From the NCBI GenBank assembly GCA_026393985.1, contig JAPKZB010000073.1, forward strand, positions 101,185 through 165,184: a DNA stretch of 64,000 bases. The letters run 5' to 3'. The stretch is from Acidobacteriota bacterium. GTDB lineage: Bacteria > Acidobacteriota > Terriglobia > Bryobacterales > Bryobacteraceae. Below are positions 16,987 through 26,302 of the stretch, piece by piece (positions within the stretch are counted from its first letter, which is position 1; each line of letters starts with the position of its first letter). A program made the position numbers and the translations under genes. Below the pieces are notes generated by a model. The model was not told the DNA's origin, did no database searches, and saw only the letters and a list, made by a program, of their open reading frames with translations.

Positions 16987-17985
16987 CTATTTCTTGCCAT
17001 TTACATCAGGCCCGTAGGGATAATAACCGCGTCGCGCTCGCACCTTCACGTTGGGCAGCGAAACCTCAACGCGCAGGTTCCGGAACACGCGGCCAGCGTC
17101 CTGCGCCTGGGGCGTGAAGCGCAGGAGGTACTGCGTGGTCACCTCGCCGGTCGTGTTCGCCACCGCGCGGTACATGCCCTTGGCAATCTCGGATGCGTAG
17201 CCGCCGGTACCGACCTTCAGGGCATAGTTGCCTTCGTCTGACGGCGTCGACAGATAGCCGGAGACGTCCTTATACAACCCCTGCAGCGGGTACTCGACGC
17301 GTCCGCCCGTCTCCTCGGCCAACTGCGTCATCACCTTTTCGCCCTCGTTGTTGAAGCCGAATGCCACGGTGGAAACGCCGTAAATCGTCACCAGATTGCG
17401 CTGCGCAATCTCGAGCACCTCGTTCAAAGTCTTCTTGCTCGCGTTGTCGTGGCCGTCGCCGATGACGATAATGACGCGCCGCGGTTCGAGCGGCTCGCCC
17501 TTAACGAGGCTCCGCGACGTGCAGGCCATGTAGATCGCGTCATAGAGCGCCGCGCCCCCACCAGGCTTCAACTTCCGAAGCCTCTCGACAATCTTCTGCG
17601 AGTCGCTCGTGGTGTTCACCGCCAACTCCGCTTCGTTGGCGTACGTGATCAGATAACCGCTGTAGCGCGGGTCATCCGGCAGCAGCGCCAGGGCCAGCTC
17701 AATGGCCGAATCCTGATAGTTCTTCCAGTGCAGCCGGCTCGTGTTCGACAGATCGAGCAGAAAACCCACCACCACCGGCTGGCTCCGCTCCCGGCTGAAG
17801 TAGGTGATCTTCTGTTCCTTGCCCTCGTCAAAGATCTTGAAATCTTTCTCTTCCAGGTTAGAGACAAACTTTCCGTTCGGGTCGGTCACCGTCACCGGCA
17901 CAATCACTTCCGTCGTCGAAACCGACAGCGTCGGTTCCTGCGCGAAAGCAGACACGGCGATCAGGCTCAACAGAATGAAGCGCAT
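16987..17985 (-). CDS. secreted VWFA-domain protein (acidobacterial type)
   Basis: 332 residues. Signal peptide (LLSLIAVSAFAQ), an N-terminal beta domain (VTVTDPNGKFVSNLEEKDFKI) and a VWFA domain (about 68-250). MIDAS motif is DLSNTS, a close match to DxSxS, with a Thr/Ser replaced region at GGGAALYDAIY and IGDGHDN as the Asp motif. The C-terminal tail (LRFTPQ to RRGYYPYG) ends in the FRxLxVxV...RxGYY pattern typical of the acidobacterial VWFA group, also seen in the broken copy at 5174-6237. Function unknown; probably protein-protein binding at the cell surface or periplasm. It sits between an M48 protease gene (16 bases upstream) and the S24-like gene. Confidence 0.87.
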   Translation of the reverse strand: MRFILLSLIAVSAFAQEPTLSVSTTEVIVPVTVTDPNGKFVSNLEEKDFKIFDEGKEQKITYFSRERSQPVVVGFLLDLSNTSRLHWKNYQDSAIELALALLPDDPRYSGYLITYANEAELAVNTTSDSQKIVERLRKLKPGGGAALYDAIYMACTSRSLVKGEPLEPRRVIIVIGDGHDNASKKTLNEVLEIAQRNLVTIYGVSTVAFGFNNEGEKVMTQLAEETGGRVEYPLQGLYKDVSGYLSTPSDEGNYALKVGTGGYASEIAKGMYRAVANTTGEVTTQYLLRFTPQAQDAGRVFRNLRVEVSLPNVKVRARRGYYPYGPDVNGKK

Positions 17986-18001
17986 GAGTTCAATGATATC
18001 G

Positions 18002-19078
18002 CTAGTTGCCCGCCGTGGGACGTCGTTTCAGCTTCGGACGTTCATCCTCGTCGGTCTTGGGAGTCTTGCCGTCCTCGTCCGGATCCACCGGGCCCGTGGT
18101 CGATCCCGGCGCCCGCCGCAGCCGCGGCCGGTTCTGGTCCTCGGCATCTTCCTTCCGGCGGTTGCTCATCGCCAGTAACCGGTTCTTTACATCGTTGAAC
18201 TCCGAGGTCGTCACCACGTACTCGGGCTTGGCCTCGAGCAGCTCCTGGATGTTCTTCTGCGAATCCTGAATCCGGTCGTCGGTGGGCGGATGCGAAGAGA
18301 AGATCTTCGCCATCGTACCGGGGCGCTTCTTTTCAAGCGACTGCAGCTTTTCAAAAAAATCTACGAACGACGTGGGGTCGTAGCCGGCCTTGTAAAGATA
18401 CTGCAAACCCAGCAGGTCGGCCTCGCGCTCGAAGCTGCGGGAGAACTGCATGAAGCCCATCGGAATCGCAATGCTCGCCGCCTGCCGAATGCCATAGCCG
18501 GCCCAGCCGCCCATGAATATCAGCGGAATCGTCGCCAGGTTGGCAATCTGGCCGCGAGTGGCCTGCCGGGTACCGTGCCGGGCGGCAATGTGCGCAATCT
18601 CGTGCGCCATCACCCCGGCCAGCTCCGATTCGCTCTCGGCCTTCAAAATCAGCCCGGAATTCACAAAAAAGAAACCGCCCGGGAGCGCAAACGCGTTCAC
18701 CTCTTCCGAGTCGATCACTTTAATCGTCACCGGCACCTTCGTGTCCGAGTTCCGCACCAGATTCTGGCCGACGCGGTTGACGTACTCGCTGATCACGGGG
18801 TCGCTAATAACCTTAGCCTGCCGCTCTATCTCCTGCGCGTAGCTCTTGCCCATGGCGATCTCTTTCTCAATCGAGTAAAAGTTGACGCCCTTGCCGGCAT
18901 CGCGCTCGCCAATCGCTTCCACGTCCTTTTTGCTGCCCTTCTTGATCTTGGCGTCGTTTTTTCCCTGGCCCACTTCGGGCGCGGTCTTCGGCGTGGTCTG
19001 CGGCGCGGGGGCCTGCCCCCAGGCCACTCCCAGAACCATCACGGCAACGGTCAGCGAATACAATCCAATACGTGTCAT
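18002..19078 (-). CDS. M48-family zinc metalloprotease, exported
   Basis: 358 residues from ATG 19078, which starts a good signal peptide (LYSLTVAVMVLGVAWGQ); an earlier in-frame ATG gives a non-signal extension. A charged low-complexity linker (about 22-62) precedes the M48 domain with HEIAH at 159-163 as zinc site and SFEREADLLG supplying the third ligand Glu. The C-terminal 60 residues are charged and probably disordered. Related to BepA/LoiP-type periplasmic proteases that check outer-membrane assembly. First gene of a three-gene operon with the VWFA and S24-like genes; divergent from the aminotransferase across 49 bases. Confidence 0.9.
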   Translation of the reverse strand: MTRIGLYSLTVAVMVLGVAWGQAPAPQTTPKTAPEVGQGKNDAKIKKGSKKDVEAIGERDAGKGVNFYSIEKEIAMGKSYAQEIERQAKVISDPVISEYVNRVGQNLVRNSDTKVPVTIKVIDSEEVNAFALPGGFFFVNSGLILKAESESELAGVMAHEIAHIAARHGTRQATRGQIANLATIPLIFMGGWAGYGIRQAASIAIPMGFMQFSRSFEREADLLGLQYLYKAGYDPTSFVDFFEKLQSLEKKRPGTMAKIFSSHPPTDDRIQDSQKNIQELLEAKPEYVVTTSEFNDVKNRLLAMSNRRKEDAEDQNRPRLRRAPGSTTGPVDPDEDGKTPKTDEDERPKLKRRPTAGN

Positions 19079-19127
19079 CGCGGCCCTCCAGCAACTGCCA
19101 TCAGTATACCCTTGCTGACGCATACTA

Positions 19128-20252
19128 ATGGGCATGGGTTTCGAAATCTGGAAGCAGTACCGGGACGAATTCCCGGTAGCCCAAAATCTGGTCTACCTCA
19201 ACCACGCCGCCGTCAGCCCCCTCTGCCGCCGCGCCGCCGACGCCATGCGCTCACTCGCCACCGACGCCGAACAGTGGGGCTCCTACCACTACCCCCAGTG
19301 GATGGCCTGCTACGATGGCCTCCGCACCGCCGCCGCCCGCATGATCCACGCCGAGGCCGGCGAAATCGCCATCGTCAAAAACACCTCGGAAGGCATCGCC
19401 ACCATCGCCCTCGGCCTCGACTGGCGCCCCGGCGACAAACTCGTCGCCTTCCACGGCGAGTTCCCCGCTAATCAATACCCATGGCAAAAACTAGCCTCCC
19501 GCGGCGTCACCATCGAATGGCTCCCCCCCGACGCCCCCCTCGACCAGATCGACGCCGCCGCCACTGGCGCCCGGCTCCTCGCCATCAGCTTCGTCCAGTT
19601 CCTCTCCGGCTACCGGGCAGATCTCGCCGCCATCGGCGAGATCTGCCACCGCCGCCAGGTCTTCTTCTTCGTCGACGCCATCCAGGGCCTCGGCGCATTC
19701 CCCCTCGACGTCCGCGCCATGCGCATCCACGCCCTCGCCGCCGACGGCCACAAATGGCTCACCGGTCCCGAAGGCTGCGGCATTCTCTACATCCAGCAGG
19801 ACCGCCAGGACCAAATCGAACCCGTCGAATTCGGCTGGACCAACGTCGCCTTCCACGCCGATTACGGCCGCCGCGACCTCACCCTCCGCTCCGACGCCGG
19901 CCGCTACGAACCCGGCACCCTCAACACCATCGGCTGCTACGGCCTCCGCGCCGCCTTCCAATTCTTAAACGAAGTCGGCATCCCCCGCATCGCCGAAGCC
20001 GTCACCGCCCGTACCGACGAAGTCGCCGCCGGAGCCCTCGCCAAAGGCTACGAACTCATGGGCCCCGCCCGCACCCCGGCCACGCGAGCCGGCATCGTCT
20101 GCCTCCGCCACCCCAAAGAAGACCCCCGCCTCACCCACTCTCGCCTCCGCGACGCCGGCTTCCTCACCGCACCCCGCGCCGGCTGGCTCCGCGTCTCCCC
20201 CCACTTCTACCTCTCGCCCGAAGATATCGCCCGCTTCCTCGCTCACCTCTGA
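19128..20252 (+). CDS. class V PLP-dependent aminotransferase
   Basis: 374 residues. Fold-type I signatures: an N-terminal LVYLNHAAVSPL, cofactor-phosphate loop KNTSEGIATIA, FVDAIQGLGAFPLDV with PLP-binding Asp183, and the Schiff-base lysine in ADGHKWLTGPEG (Lys209). Relatives include cysteine desulfurases, isopenicillin-N epimerases and selenocysteine lyases; the lack of an obvious catalytic Cys loop near residue 330 argues against IscS function. Substrate not assignable. No iron-sulphur assembly genes are nearby. Its stop overlaps the convergent DMT exporter by 10 bases. Codons are overwhelmingly C-ending, like all plus-strand genes here. Confidence 0.88.
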   Translation: MGMGFEIWKQYRDEFPVAQNLVYLNHAAVSPLCRRAADAMRSLATDAEQWGSYHYPQWMACYDGLRTAAARMIHAEAGEIAIVKNTSEGIATIALGLDWRPGDKLVAFHGEFPANQYPWQKLASRGVTIEWLPPDAPLDQIDAAATGARLLAISFVQFLSGYRADLAAIGEICHRRQVFFFVDAIQGLGAFPLDVRAMRIHALAADGHKWLTGPEGCGILYIQQDRQDQIEPVEFGWTNVAFHADYGRRDLTLRSDAGRYEPGTLNTIGCYGLRAAFQFLNEVGIPRIAEAVTARTDEVAAGALAKGYELMGPARTPATRAGIVCLRHPKEDPRLTHSRLRDAGFLTAPRAGWLRVSPHFYLSPEDIARFLAHL

Positions 20253-21085
20253 TCCCGCTGCACCCACGCGCTCAACAGCGTCGCCGCCAAAATGATCCCA
20301 CCCCCCGCCACGGCATACCCGCTCGGCGCCTCCCCGTGCAGCAGCCACGTCCACACCGGGTTCAACGCCGGCTCCACCAGCAGCAGCGCCGAAGCCGCAA
20401 ACGCCGGCACCTGCCGCAACCCCCGCGTCAGGCACCAGTAGGCCAACCCGATCTGCACCACCCCCAGATACCCCAGCGCCACCCAATCCACCGGCCCCGG
20501 AGTCTCCAGCGGCCAGGCCATCGGCAGCGCCGCTACAAACGCCAACAGATTCCCCACCGCCACCGGCGCCAGCGACGACCCACCCCCCTCCCGCGCCGCC
20601 ACCCGCAGGCACGCCACCGTCACCCCCCACCCCAAGCCCGACAGCGCCCCGTACCAGTTCCCCCGCACCGGGTCCGGCGCCGTCGCCGTCGCCCCCGCCG
20701 GGTCCAGATAGAACAGCAGCATCCCCACCGCCACCCCCACCCCCAGCCACAGATCCGTCCGCCGCAGCCGTTCCCGTAAAAACACCGGACCAATCACCAG
20801 CAAATACAACGGCCCCGTCGCCTGCAGATAGATCGCATTCGCCCCCGTCGTCAACTTCGTCGCCACCGCGAAGCTGACCAGCGTCACCGCATACGCCACC
20901 CCCGCCATCCCCACCCGCCAACTCCATCCCCGCCGGCTCTCCGGCAGCAGCACCAGCAGCACCACCCCGGCCAGCAGCGAACGGAAACTCGCCACCTGCC
21001 AGCTCGACAGCGTCGTCGCCTTAATCGCCGCCCCGCCCGTTGAAAACAGCAGCGCCGCGGCCAGTAAATACAATCGTGCAGACAT
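20243..21085 (-). CDS. EamA/DMT-superfamily transporter
   Basis: About 280 residues from ATG 21085, preceded by an AAGGGA-like ribosome site; a GTG at 21106 would add seven residues. Ten predicted membrane helices in two repeats, as in EamA exporters: the first repeat starts LYLLAAALLFSTGGAAIK and the second with WYGALSGLGWGVTVACL, with ATGPLYLLVIGPVFLRER and VEPALNPVWTWLLHGE as the conserved ends of each repeat. Exports small metabolites such as amino acids or nucleosides; substrate unknown. Starts 32 bases from the divergent kinase gene. Confidence 0.88.
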   Translation of the reverse strand: MSARLYLLAAALLFSTGGAAIKATTLSSWQVASFRSLLAGVVLLVLLPESRRGWSWRVGMAGVAYAVTLVSFAVATKLTTGANAIYLQATGPLYLLVIGPVFLRERLRRTDLWLGVGVAVGMLLFYLDPAGATATAPDPVRGNWYGALSGLGWGVTVACLRVAAREGGGSSLAPVAVGNLLAFVAALPMAWPLETPGPVDWVALGYLGVVQIGLAYWCLTRGLRQVPAFAASALLLVEPALNPVWTWLLHGEAPSGYAVAGGGIILAATLLSAWVQRDQR

Positions 21086-21117
21086 CGATCCCTTAGGATA
21101 TGACACGATAGCTTTCG

Positions 21118-22077
21118 ATGATCTCCGGCGCCGCCCCCATTCGCCCCGGCGAAGAGCTCCCCGTCGAAGCCCTCGCCGCCTGGCTCCAACTCCCCGCCGT
21201 CACCGTCCGCCAGTTCCCCGGCGGCCACTCCAATCTCACCTACGAACTCACCACCCCCGACGGTCGCCAATCCATCCTCCGCCGCCCCCCCCATGGCCCC
21301 ATCCCGCCCAAAGCCCACGACATGGCCCGCGAATTCCGCGTCCTCTCCGCCGTCCACCCCCACTTCCCCCTCGCCCCCCGGCCCCTCGCTCTCTGCGAAG
21401 ATCCCGCCGTCCTCGGCGCGCCCTTCTTCCTCATGGAGCCCCGCCCCGGCCTCATCCTTCGCGAACCCTGCTCCCACCCCTCCCCCGCCGCCCTCTCCCA
21501 AGCCTTCGTCGATACCCTCGTCCAACTCCACTCCGTCCCCCTCACCGGCCCCGCCCTCGCCGCCCTCGGCAAACCCGCCGGCTTTGTCGCCCGTCAGGTC
21601 GCCGGCTGGTCGGAACGCTGGCGTCACGCCGCCACGCCCCACTCTCCGGACGCCACCCGCGTTCTCGACTACCTCGCCGCCCACCTCCCCACCGAAGCCC
21701 CGCCCACCCTCGTCCACAACGACTACAAACTCGACAACGTCACCCTCACCGGCGCCGCCATCACCGGCGTCCTCGACTGGGAGATGACCACCCTCGGCGA
21801 CCCCCTCATCGACCTCGGCCTCGCCCTCACCTACTGGGACCACGCCCCCGGCTCCGGCTGGTTCTCCCGCGCCGAACTCGCCGCCGCCTGGTCCCGCCAA
21901 ACCGGCCGCAGCCTCCGCCATCTGCCCTATCATGAAGTCTTGGGCCGCTTCAAACTCGCCGTCATCCTCCAACAAATCTACGCCCGCTGGCTCCGCGGCC
22001 AAACGCAGGACCCCCGCTTCGCCCACCTCGACCAACGCGTCGCCGCCCTCCTCGCCGAGGCCCACTCCCTGTTATGA
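21118..22077 (+). CDS. APH-like phosphotransferase (ACAD10/11- and LvaA-type kinase)
   Basis: 319 residues of the aminoglycoside phosphotransferase (PF01636) family. Nucleotide-loop region FPGGHSNLTYEL (33-44), catalytic loop LVHNDYKLDN (198-207, catalytic Asp202 and metal Asn207) and metal-binding VLDWE with Asp220. The FPGGHSNLTYELT start and GDPLIDLGLALTYW end are typical of the branch fused to or beside acyl-CoA dehydrogenases (human ACAD10/ACAD11, Pseudomonas LvaA), which phosphorylate the hydroxyl of 4-hydroxyacyl-CoA. The acyl-CoA dehydrogenase two genes on supports this. First of three coupled genes; ATGA overlap with the next. Confidence 0.87.
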   Translation: MISGAAPIRPGEELPVEALAAWLQLPAVTVRQFPGGHSNLTYELTTPDGRQSILRRPPHGPIPPKAHDMAREFRVLSAVHPHFPLAPRPLALCEDPAVLGAPFFLMEPRPGLILREPCSHPSPAALSQAFVDTLVQLHSVPLTGPALAALGKPAGFVARQVAGWSERWRHAATPHSPDATRVLDYLAAHLPTEAPPTLVHNDYKLDNVTLTGAAITGVLDWEMTTLGDPLIDLGLALTYWDHAPGSGWFSRAELAAAWSRQTGRSLRHLPYHEVLGRFKLAVILQQIYARWLRGQTQDPRFAHLDQRVAALLAEAHSLL

Positions 22078-22760
22078 GCACCCTCACCTTCGTCCGCCAC
22101 GGCCAGGCCGGCTCCCGCGACCTCTACGACACCCTCTCCCCCCTCGGCCGCGAACAGGCCAGCCGCCTCGGCGCCTACCTCGCCACCCAAAGCCATCCCT
22201 GCGATCTCTTCCTCACCGGCGCTCTCGAACGCCAGCAGCAGACCGCCCAACTCCTCCACGCCGCCTGCCCATCCCTACCCCCGCCCACCGTCATCCCCGC
22301 CTGGAACGAGTTCGACCTCGACGCCGTCTACCGCTCCCTGGCCCCCCAACTCGCCGCCGTCGACCCCACCTTCGCCGCCGCCTACGAACAGCTCCGCGCC
22401 GAATCCGCCGACCCCCGCAACCCCGTCCACCGCCGCTGGACCACCGCCGACATCGCCGTCATCCACGCCTGGGTCGATGGCCGCTTCCCCTCGGAGGCCG
22501 AAACCTGGGAAGCCTTTAGCCATCGCATCCGTGAGGCCTTCGCCGCCCTCCCCGACGGCCACATCCTCGTCTCCACCTCGGCCACCCCCATCGCCCTCTG
22601 CGTCACCTTCGCCATCGAAGCCCCCAACCCCTTCCGCTTCGCCGGCGCCCTGCTCAACTCCTCGCTCACCACCTTCCGCCGCCACCACGGCCAACCCCAT
22701 CTCCAGACCTTTAACAGCACCCCTCATCTCCCCGATCCAGGATGGCGTACCCACCGATGA
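22074..22760 (+). CDS. histidine phosphatase superfamily protein
   Basis: 228 residues starting [10 protein letters not shown]; the catalytic His is in RHG (residues 7-9), with [16 protein letters not shown] and a second-half TSATPIALC where the other catalytic His might be expected, although no obvious second catalytic His is visible. Members dephosphorylate small molecules or act as mutases. Coupled by ATGA overlaps both to the preceding kinase and to the following acyl-CoA dehydrogenase, so it must work with them; it could recycle phosphorylated intermediates or be a regulator. No close match to LvaB, which occupies this place in Pseudomonas. Confidence 0.85.
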   Translation: MSTLTFVRHGQAGSRDLYDTLSPLGREQASRLGAYLATQSHPCDLFLTGALERQQQTAQLLHAACPSLPPPTVIPAWNEFDLDAVYRSLAPQLAAVDPTFAAAYEQLRAESADPRNPVHRRWTTADIAVIHAWVDGRFPSEAETWEAFSHRIREAFAALPDGHILVSTSATPIALCVTFAIEAPNPFRFAGALLNSSLTTFRRHHGQPHLQTFNSTPHLPDPGWRTHR

Positions 22761-23920
22761 ACTTCGCTCCCAGCCCCGCCTCTCTCGCCTGGCAGTCCCG
22801 CCTCCAGGCCTTCATGGACGAGCACGTCTACCCGCTCGAACCCACCTACACCCCGGAACATCTGCCGGACCTGCAGGCCCGCGCCCGCGCCGCCGGCCTC
22901 TGGAACCTCTTCCTCCCCGAACTCGGCCTGTCGAACCTCGAATACGCCCCCCTGTGCGAAATCATGGGCCGCGTCCCCTGGGCGCCCGAGGTCTTCAACT
23001 GCTCCCCGCCCGACACCGGCAATATGGAAGTCCTCGCCCGCTACGGCACCCCCGCCCAGCAGGCCGCCTGGCTCACCCCCCTGCTCAACGCCGAAATCCG
23101 CTCGGTCTTCTGCATGACCGAACCCGCCGTCGCCTCCTCCGACGCCACCAACATCGCCGCCACCATCGTCCGCGACGGCGACGACTACATCCTCAACGGC
23201 CGCAAATGGTGGACCACCGGCGCCGGCGACCCCCGCGCCAAACTCGCCATCTTCATGGGCAAGTCCAATCCGGAAGCCCCCCGCCATCAGCAGCAGTCCA
23301 TGATCCTCGTCCCGCTCGATACCCCCGGCGTCAAAATCGAGCGGCTCCTCTCCGTCTACGGCTACGATCATCTGCCCCACGGCCACGGCGAGCTCTCGTT
23401 CACCAACGTCCGCGTCCCCGCCGCGAACCTCCTGCTCGGCGAAGGCGGCGGCTTCGAGATCGCCCAGGGCCGCCTCGGCCCCGGCCGCATCCACCACTGC
23501 ATGCGCCTGCTCGGCGTCGCCGAACGCGCCCTCGAATACCTCTGCCGCCGCGCCAAAAGCCGCGTCGCCTTCGGCCGCCCGCTCGCCGAAATGGGCTCGC
23601 TCCGCGCCGAAATCGCCCACTCCCGCATCGAAATCGAGCAGGCCCGCCTGCTCACCCTCAAAGCGGCCTGGCTCATGGACACCGTCGGCAACAAAGCCGC
23701 CCGCACCGAAATCGCGGCCATCAAAGTGGTGGCCCCCAACGTCGCCCTGCGCGTCCTCGACCGCGCCATTCAAGTCCACGGCGGCGCCGGCGTCGGTCCC
23801 GATTTCCCCCTCGCCGCCTGGTGGGCCAACGCCCGCACGCTCCGCCTCGCCGACGGCCCCGACGAAGTCCACCTCGAAAGCATCGCCAAATGGGAGCTCA
23901 GCCGCTCGCCCGCCTCGTAG
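22757..23920 (+). CDS. acyl-CoA dehydrogenase (ACAD10/11-like)
   Basis: About 387 residues. Start chosen at ATG 22757 because it forms the same ATGA junction as the previous gene pair; ATG 22742 is also in frame. FAD-binding landmarks: [31 protein letters not shown] and C-terminal [19 protein letters not shown] and [18 protein letters not shown]. The motif order fits long- to medium-chain and ACAD11-type enzymes. In ACAD10/11 and LvaC the enzyme removes the phosphate added by the kinase to give an enoyl-CoA, not a simple dehydrogenation. The convergent SDR gene starts 3 bases past the stop. Confidence 0.9.
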   Translation: MNFAPSPASLAWQSRLQAFMDEHVYPLEPTYTPEHLPDLQARARAAGLWNLFLPELGLSNLEYAPLCEIMGRVPWAPEVFNCSPPDTGNMEVLARYGTPAQQAAWLTPLLNAEIRSVFCMTEPAVASSDATNIAATIVRDGDDYILNGRKWWTTGAGDPRAKLAIFMGKSNPEAPRHQQQSMILVPLDTPGVKIERLLSVYGYDHLPHGHGELSFTNVRVPAANLLLGEGGGFEIAQGRLGPGRIHHCMRLLGVAERALEYLCRRAKSRVAFGRPLAEMGSLRAEIAHSRIEIEQARLLTLKAAWLMDTVGNKAARTEIAAIKVVAPNVALRVLDRAIQVHGGAGVGPDFPLAAWWANARTLRLADGPDEVHLESIAKWELSRSPAS

Positions 23921-23923
23921 CCG

Positions 23924-24739
23924 CTACACGAACAGATCCGTCACCAGCTCCTGCTCCGGGTCCACCGCATAGTGACCAAAATCGGTAACCCCGGCCGCCC
24001 GCAGCACCGTCTCGTCGAGCAGAAACTCCCCGGTCCGCGCCCGGCTCTCCCCGGTCAGCACGTGCCACGCCGCGTCGGCCATAATCTCCGGCTTCCGCGC
24101 CCGTTCGACGGGAGCGCCCGGAATCACCTGCAGCGCCGCCGTGGCGATAATCGTCCGCGGCCACAGCGCGTTCACGCCAATTCCCCACGGCCGGAACTCC
24201 TCGGCCATGCCCAGCACGCACAGGCTCATCCCGTATTTGGCGATCGAATACGCCACGTGCGGGCCGAACCACCGCGGCGAAAGATCGAGTGGAGGCGAAA
24301 TCATCAGCACCTGCGGATTCACCGCCCGCCGCAGATGCGGCAAGCACTGCTGCGTGCACAGAAACGTGCCCCGCGTATTGATCCCCATCATCAGATCGAA
24401 ACGCTTCATCGGGGTCTCCGCCGTGGGCGTGAGCGAAATGGCGCTCGCGTTGTTGACGAGAATGTCGATCCCGCCGAACTCCGCCACGGCGGCCTCCACG
24501 GCCCCCCGCACCTGCTCCTCCTCGCGGATGTCCACCGCCACCGGCAGCGCCCGTCCTCCTGCCGCCCGGATCTCCTCGGCGGCCGTGTAAATCGTGCCCG
24601 GCAACTTCGGATGCGGCGCCGTCGTCTTGGCGGCAATCACTACATTCGCCCCGTCCCGCGCCGCCCGCAACGCAATCGCCAGGCCGATGCCCCGGCTCGC
24701 CCCCGTAATGAACAACGTCTTGCCGCGCAAAGTTCCCAT
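23924..24739 (-). CDS. SDR-family oxidoreductase (HSDL2-like)
   Basis: 271 residues. Classical short-chain dehydrogenase: TGASRGIGLAIA cofactor site, DILVNNASA, catalytic region with Tyr in VAYSIAKYGMS (Tyr-x-x-x-Lys). The stretch IAAKTTAPHPKLPGTIYTAAEE is diagnostic of the HSDL2 branch, peroxisomal/mitochondrial fatty-acid metabolism-linked in animals. Convergent with the acyl-CoA dehydrogenase and probably part of the same pathway, for example interconverting keto and hydroxy acyl groups, as LvaD does in levulinate degradation. C-terminal SCP2 domain of HSDL2 is absent. Confidence 0.88.
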   Translation of the reverse strand: MGTLRGKTLFITGASRGIGLAIALRAARDGANVVIAAKTTAPHPKLPGTIYTAAEEIRAAGGRALPVAVDIREEEQVRGAVEAAVAEFGGIDILVNNASAISLTPTAETPMKRFDLMMGINTRGTFLCTQQCLPHLRRAVNPQVLMISPPLDLSPRWFGPHVAYSIAKYGMSLCVLGMAEEFRPWGIGVNALWPRTIIATAALQVIPGAPVERARKPEIMADAAWHVLTGESRARTGEFLLDETVLRAAGVTDFGHYAVDPEQELVTDLFV

Positions 24740-24928
24740 GCGCCTATCGTACGCCCCCGCAAACCCGCCTGCGCCGCCGCGCCGCGCCGATCAACCACTC
24801 AGCCTCCTCCCCCGCTCGGCAGCCGCATCGTGATAACGCAGCGCGGCGGTGGACGGCACCCCTCCCGCGCCAGCTCGGCCGTTCATCCCACCGGGCAAGC
24901 CGCTGTCCCGCCGCCCGGCCAGCCCCGC

Positions 24929-26293
24929 TCAGCCCAAAATCGCCGGCCGGCGCCTGTGCCAATCCGTCGCCTCCTGATACGCCCGCCCAATCCGGAACAG
25001 CGTCGCCTCCCCGTTCGGCCGCCCCCACAACTGCAGCCCCATCGGCAGCGCCGGCGGCCCCGCCGTAAATCCGCACGGCACCACCAGCGCCGGAATCCCC
25101 GTCAGGTTCGCCAGGTTAAACGTGTCCGGCCGCGCCGGCCGCGCCACCGCCGGCGGCAGATCCGTCTCCACAACCTCCTGCTCCAGCAGCGGCGCCGGAT
25201 TGCCCGATGGCAGCAGCACCGCATCGCAGCTCCCCCACACCCGCCGCATCTCCTCCCGCAGCACCGTCCGCACCCGCAGCGCTTTGATGTAGTCCATCGC
25301 CGAATACAGCGAGTTCGCCTCCAGACGCTCCCGCACCAGCGGATCGAGCAACGCCGCCGACTCCCGCAGCCGCTCCTCATGCACGCTCGCCGACTCCGCC
25401 CCCAGAATCACCCCCAACGCCGGCGTCGCCATCTCCGCATGCGCCACCTGCACCGCCACCCGCACCGCCCCCATCCGCTCCAGCATCTCCATCGCCGCCC
25501 GTAGCGCCGCCCCCACCGCCGGCTCCACGTTCTCCCAAAAATACCCCTCCACCCACCCAATCCGCAGCCCCTTCACCCCCTCGCCCGCCGGCCGCCGCGC
25601 CCTCGCCCCCATCATCCCGGCCAGCAGCGCCGCCACGTCCGCCACCGTCCGCGCCATCGGCCCCACGTGGTCCAGCGTCCAGCTCAGCGTCGTCACCCCG
25701 TGCCGGCTCACCCGTCCGTAAGTCGGCTTCAATCCCACCACCCCGCAGCTCTTCGCCGGGCCCCGTATCGAACCGCCCGTATCCGTCCCCACCGTCAACG
25801 GCACCATCCGCGCCGCCAGCGCCGCCCCCGATCCGCTCGACGATCCCGAAGGCGAGTGCGCCAAACTCCACGGATTCCGCGCCGGCGCCACCAGCCCCCG
25901 CTGCCCGCTTCCCATCGCAAACTCCAGCAGATTCAACTTCCCCACCAGAATCGCCCCGGCCGCCGCCAACCGCTCCGTCACCGTCGATTCATACTCCGGC
26001 ACCCACTCCGCCGCCGCCCGCGACCCGTTCGTCGTCCGGATCCCCTTCGTCGCCACAATATCCTTCACCGCGTAAGGAATCCCGTGCAGCGGCCCCCGGT
26101 AACGCCCCCGCCGGATCTCCTCCTCGGCCTGCCGCGCCGCCGCCAGCGCCCGCTCCCCGGTCACCGTCAAAAACGCCTGCACTCGCGGATTCAGCCGCTC
26201 AATCTGCCCGAGCGAGGCCCGCACCAGCTCTACCGGAGAGATCTTCTTGGCCCGCAGCAGCGGCGCCAACTCTCCCGCCGTCAACTCCATCAT
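24929..26293 (-). CDS. amidase (amidase signature family)
   Basis: 454 residues. Ser-cisSer-Lys triad region is intact: catalytic Lys77 in PYAVKD, cis-Ser in HSPSGSSSGSGAA (about 152), nucleophile Ser175 in GTDTGGSIRGP. The start is ELTAGELAPLLRAKKISPVE, typical of GatA-related hydrolases. No gatB or gatC occurs nearby, so it is not the tRNA amidotransferase but a catabolic amidase such as AtzE-type or aryl-amide hydrolase. Last gene of the operon starting at 30000; 9 bases after DUF1624. The AtzG-like first gene of this operon is a possible partner. Confidence 0.9.
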   Translation of the reverse strand: MMELTAGELAPLLRAKKISPVELVRASLGQIERLNPRVQAFLTVTGERALAAARQAEEEIRRGRYRGPLHGIPYAVKDIVATKGIRTTNGSRAAAEWVPEYESTVTERLAAAGAILVGKLNLLEFAMGSGQRGLVAPARNPWSLAHSPSGSSSGSGAALAARMVPLTVGTDTGGSIRGPAKSCGVVGLKPTYGRVSRHGVTTLSWTLDHVGPMARTVADVAALLAGMMGARARRPAGEGVKGLRIGWVEGYFWENVEPAVGAALRAAMEMLERMGAVRVAVQVAHAEMATPALGVILGAESASVHEERLRESAALLDPLVRERLEANSLYSAMDYIKALRVRTVLREEMRRVWGSCDAVLLPSGNPAPLLEQEVVETDLPPAVARPARPDTFNLANLTGIPALVVPCGFTAGPPALPMGLQLWGRPNGEATLFRIGRAYQEATDWHRRRPAILG

Positions 26294-26302
26294 CCCGCCA
26301 TC

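Noticed and set aside
19481..20779. A 432-codon Arg/Pro-rich plus-strand frame
   Set aside because: Product of C-rich composition across the aminotransferase and exporter genes; no protein-like pattern.
24740..24928. A possible small gene between the SDR and amidase genes
   Set aside because: Frames there are short extensions of antisense frames of the neighbours, with no start context or recognisable protein.
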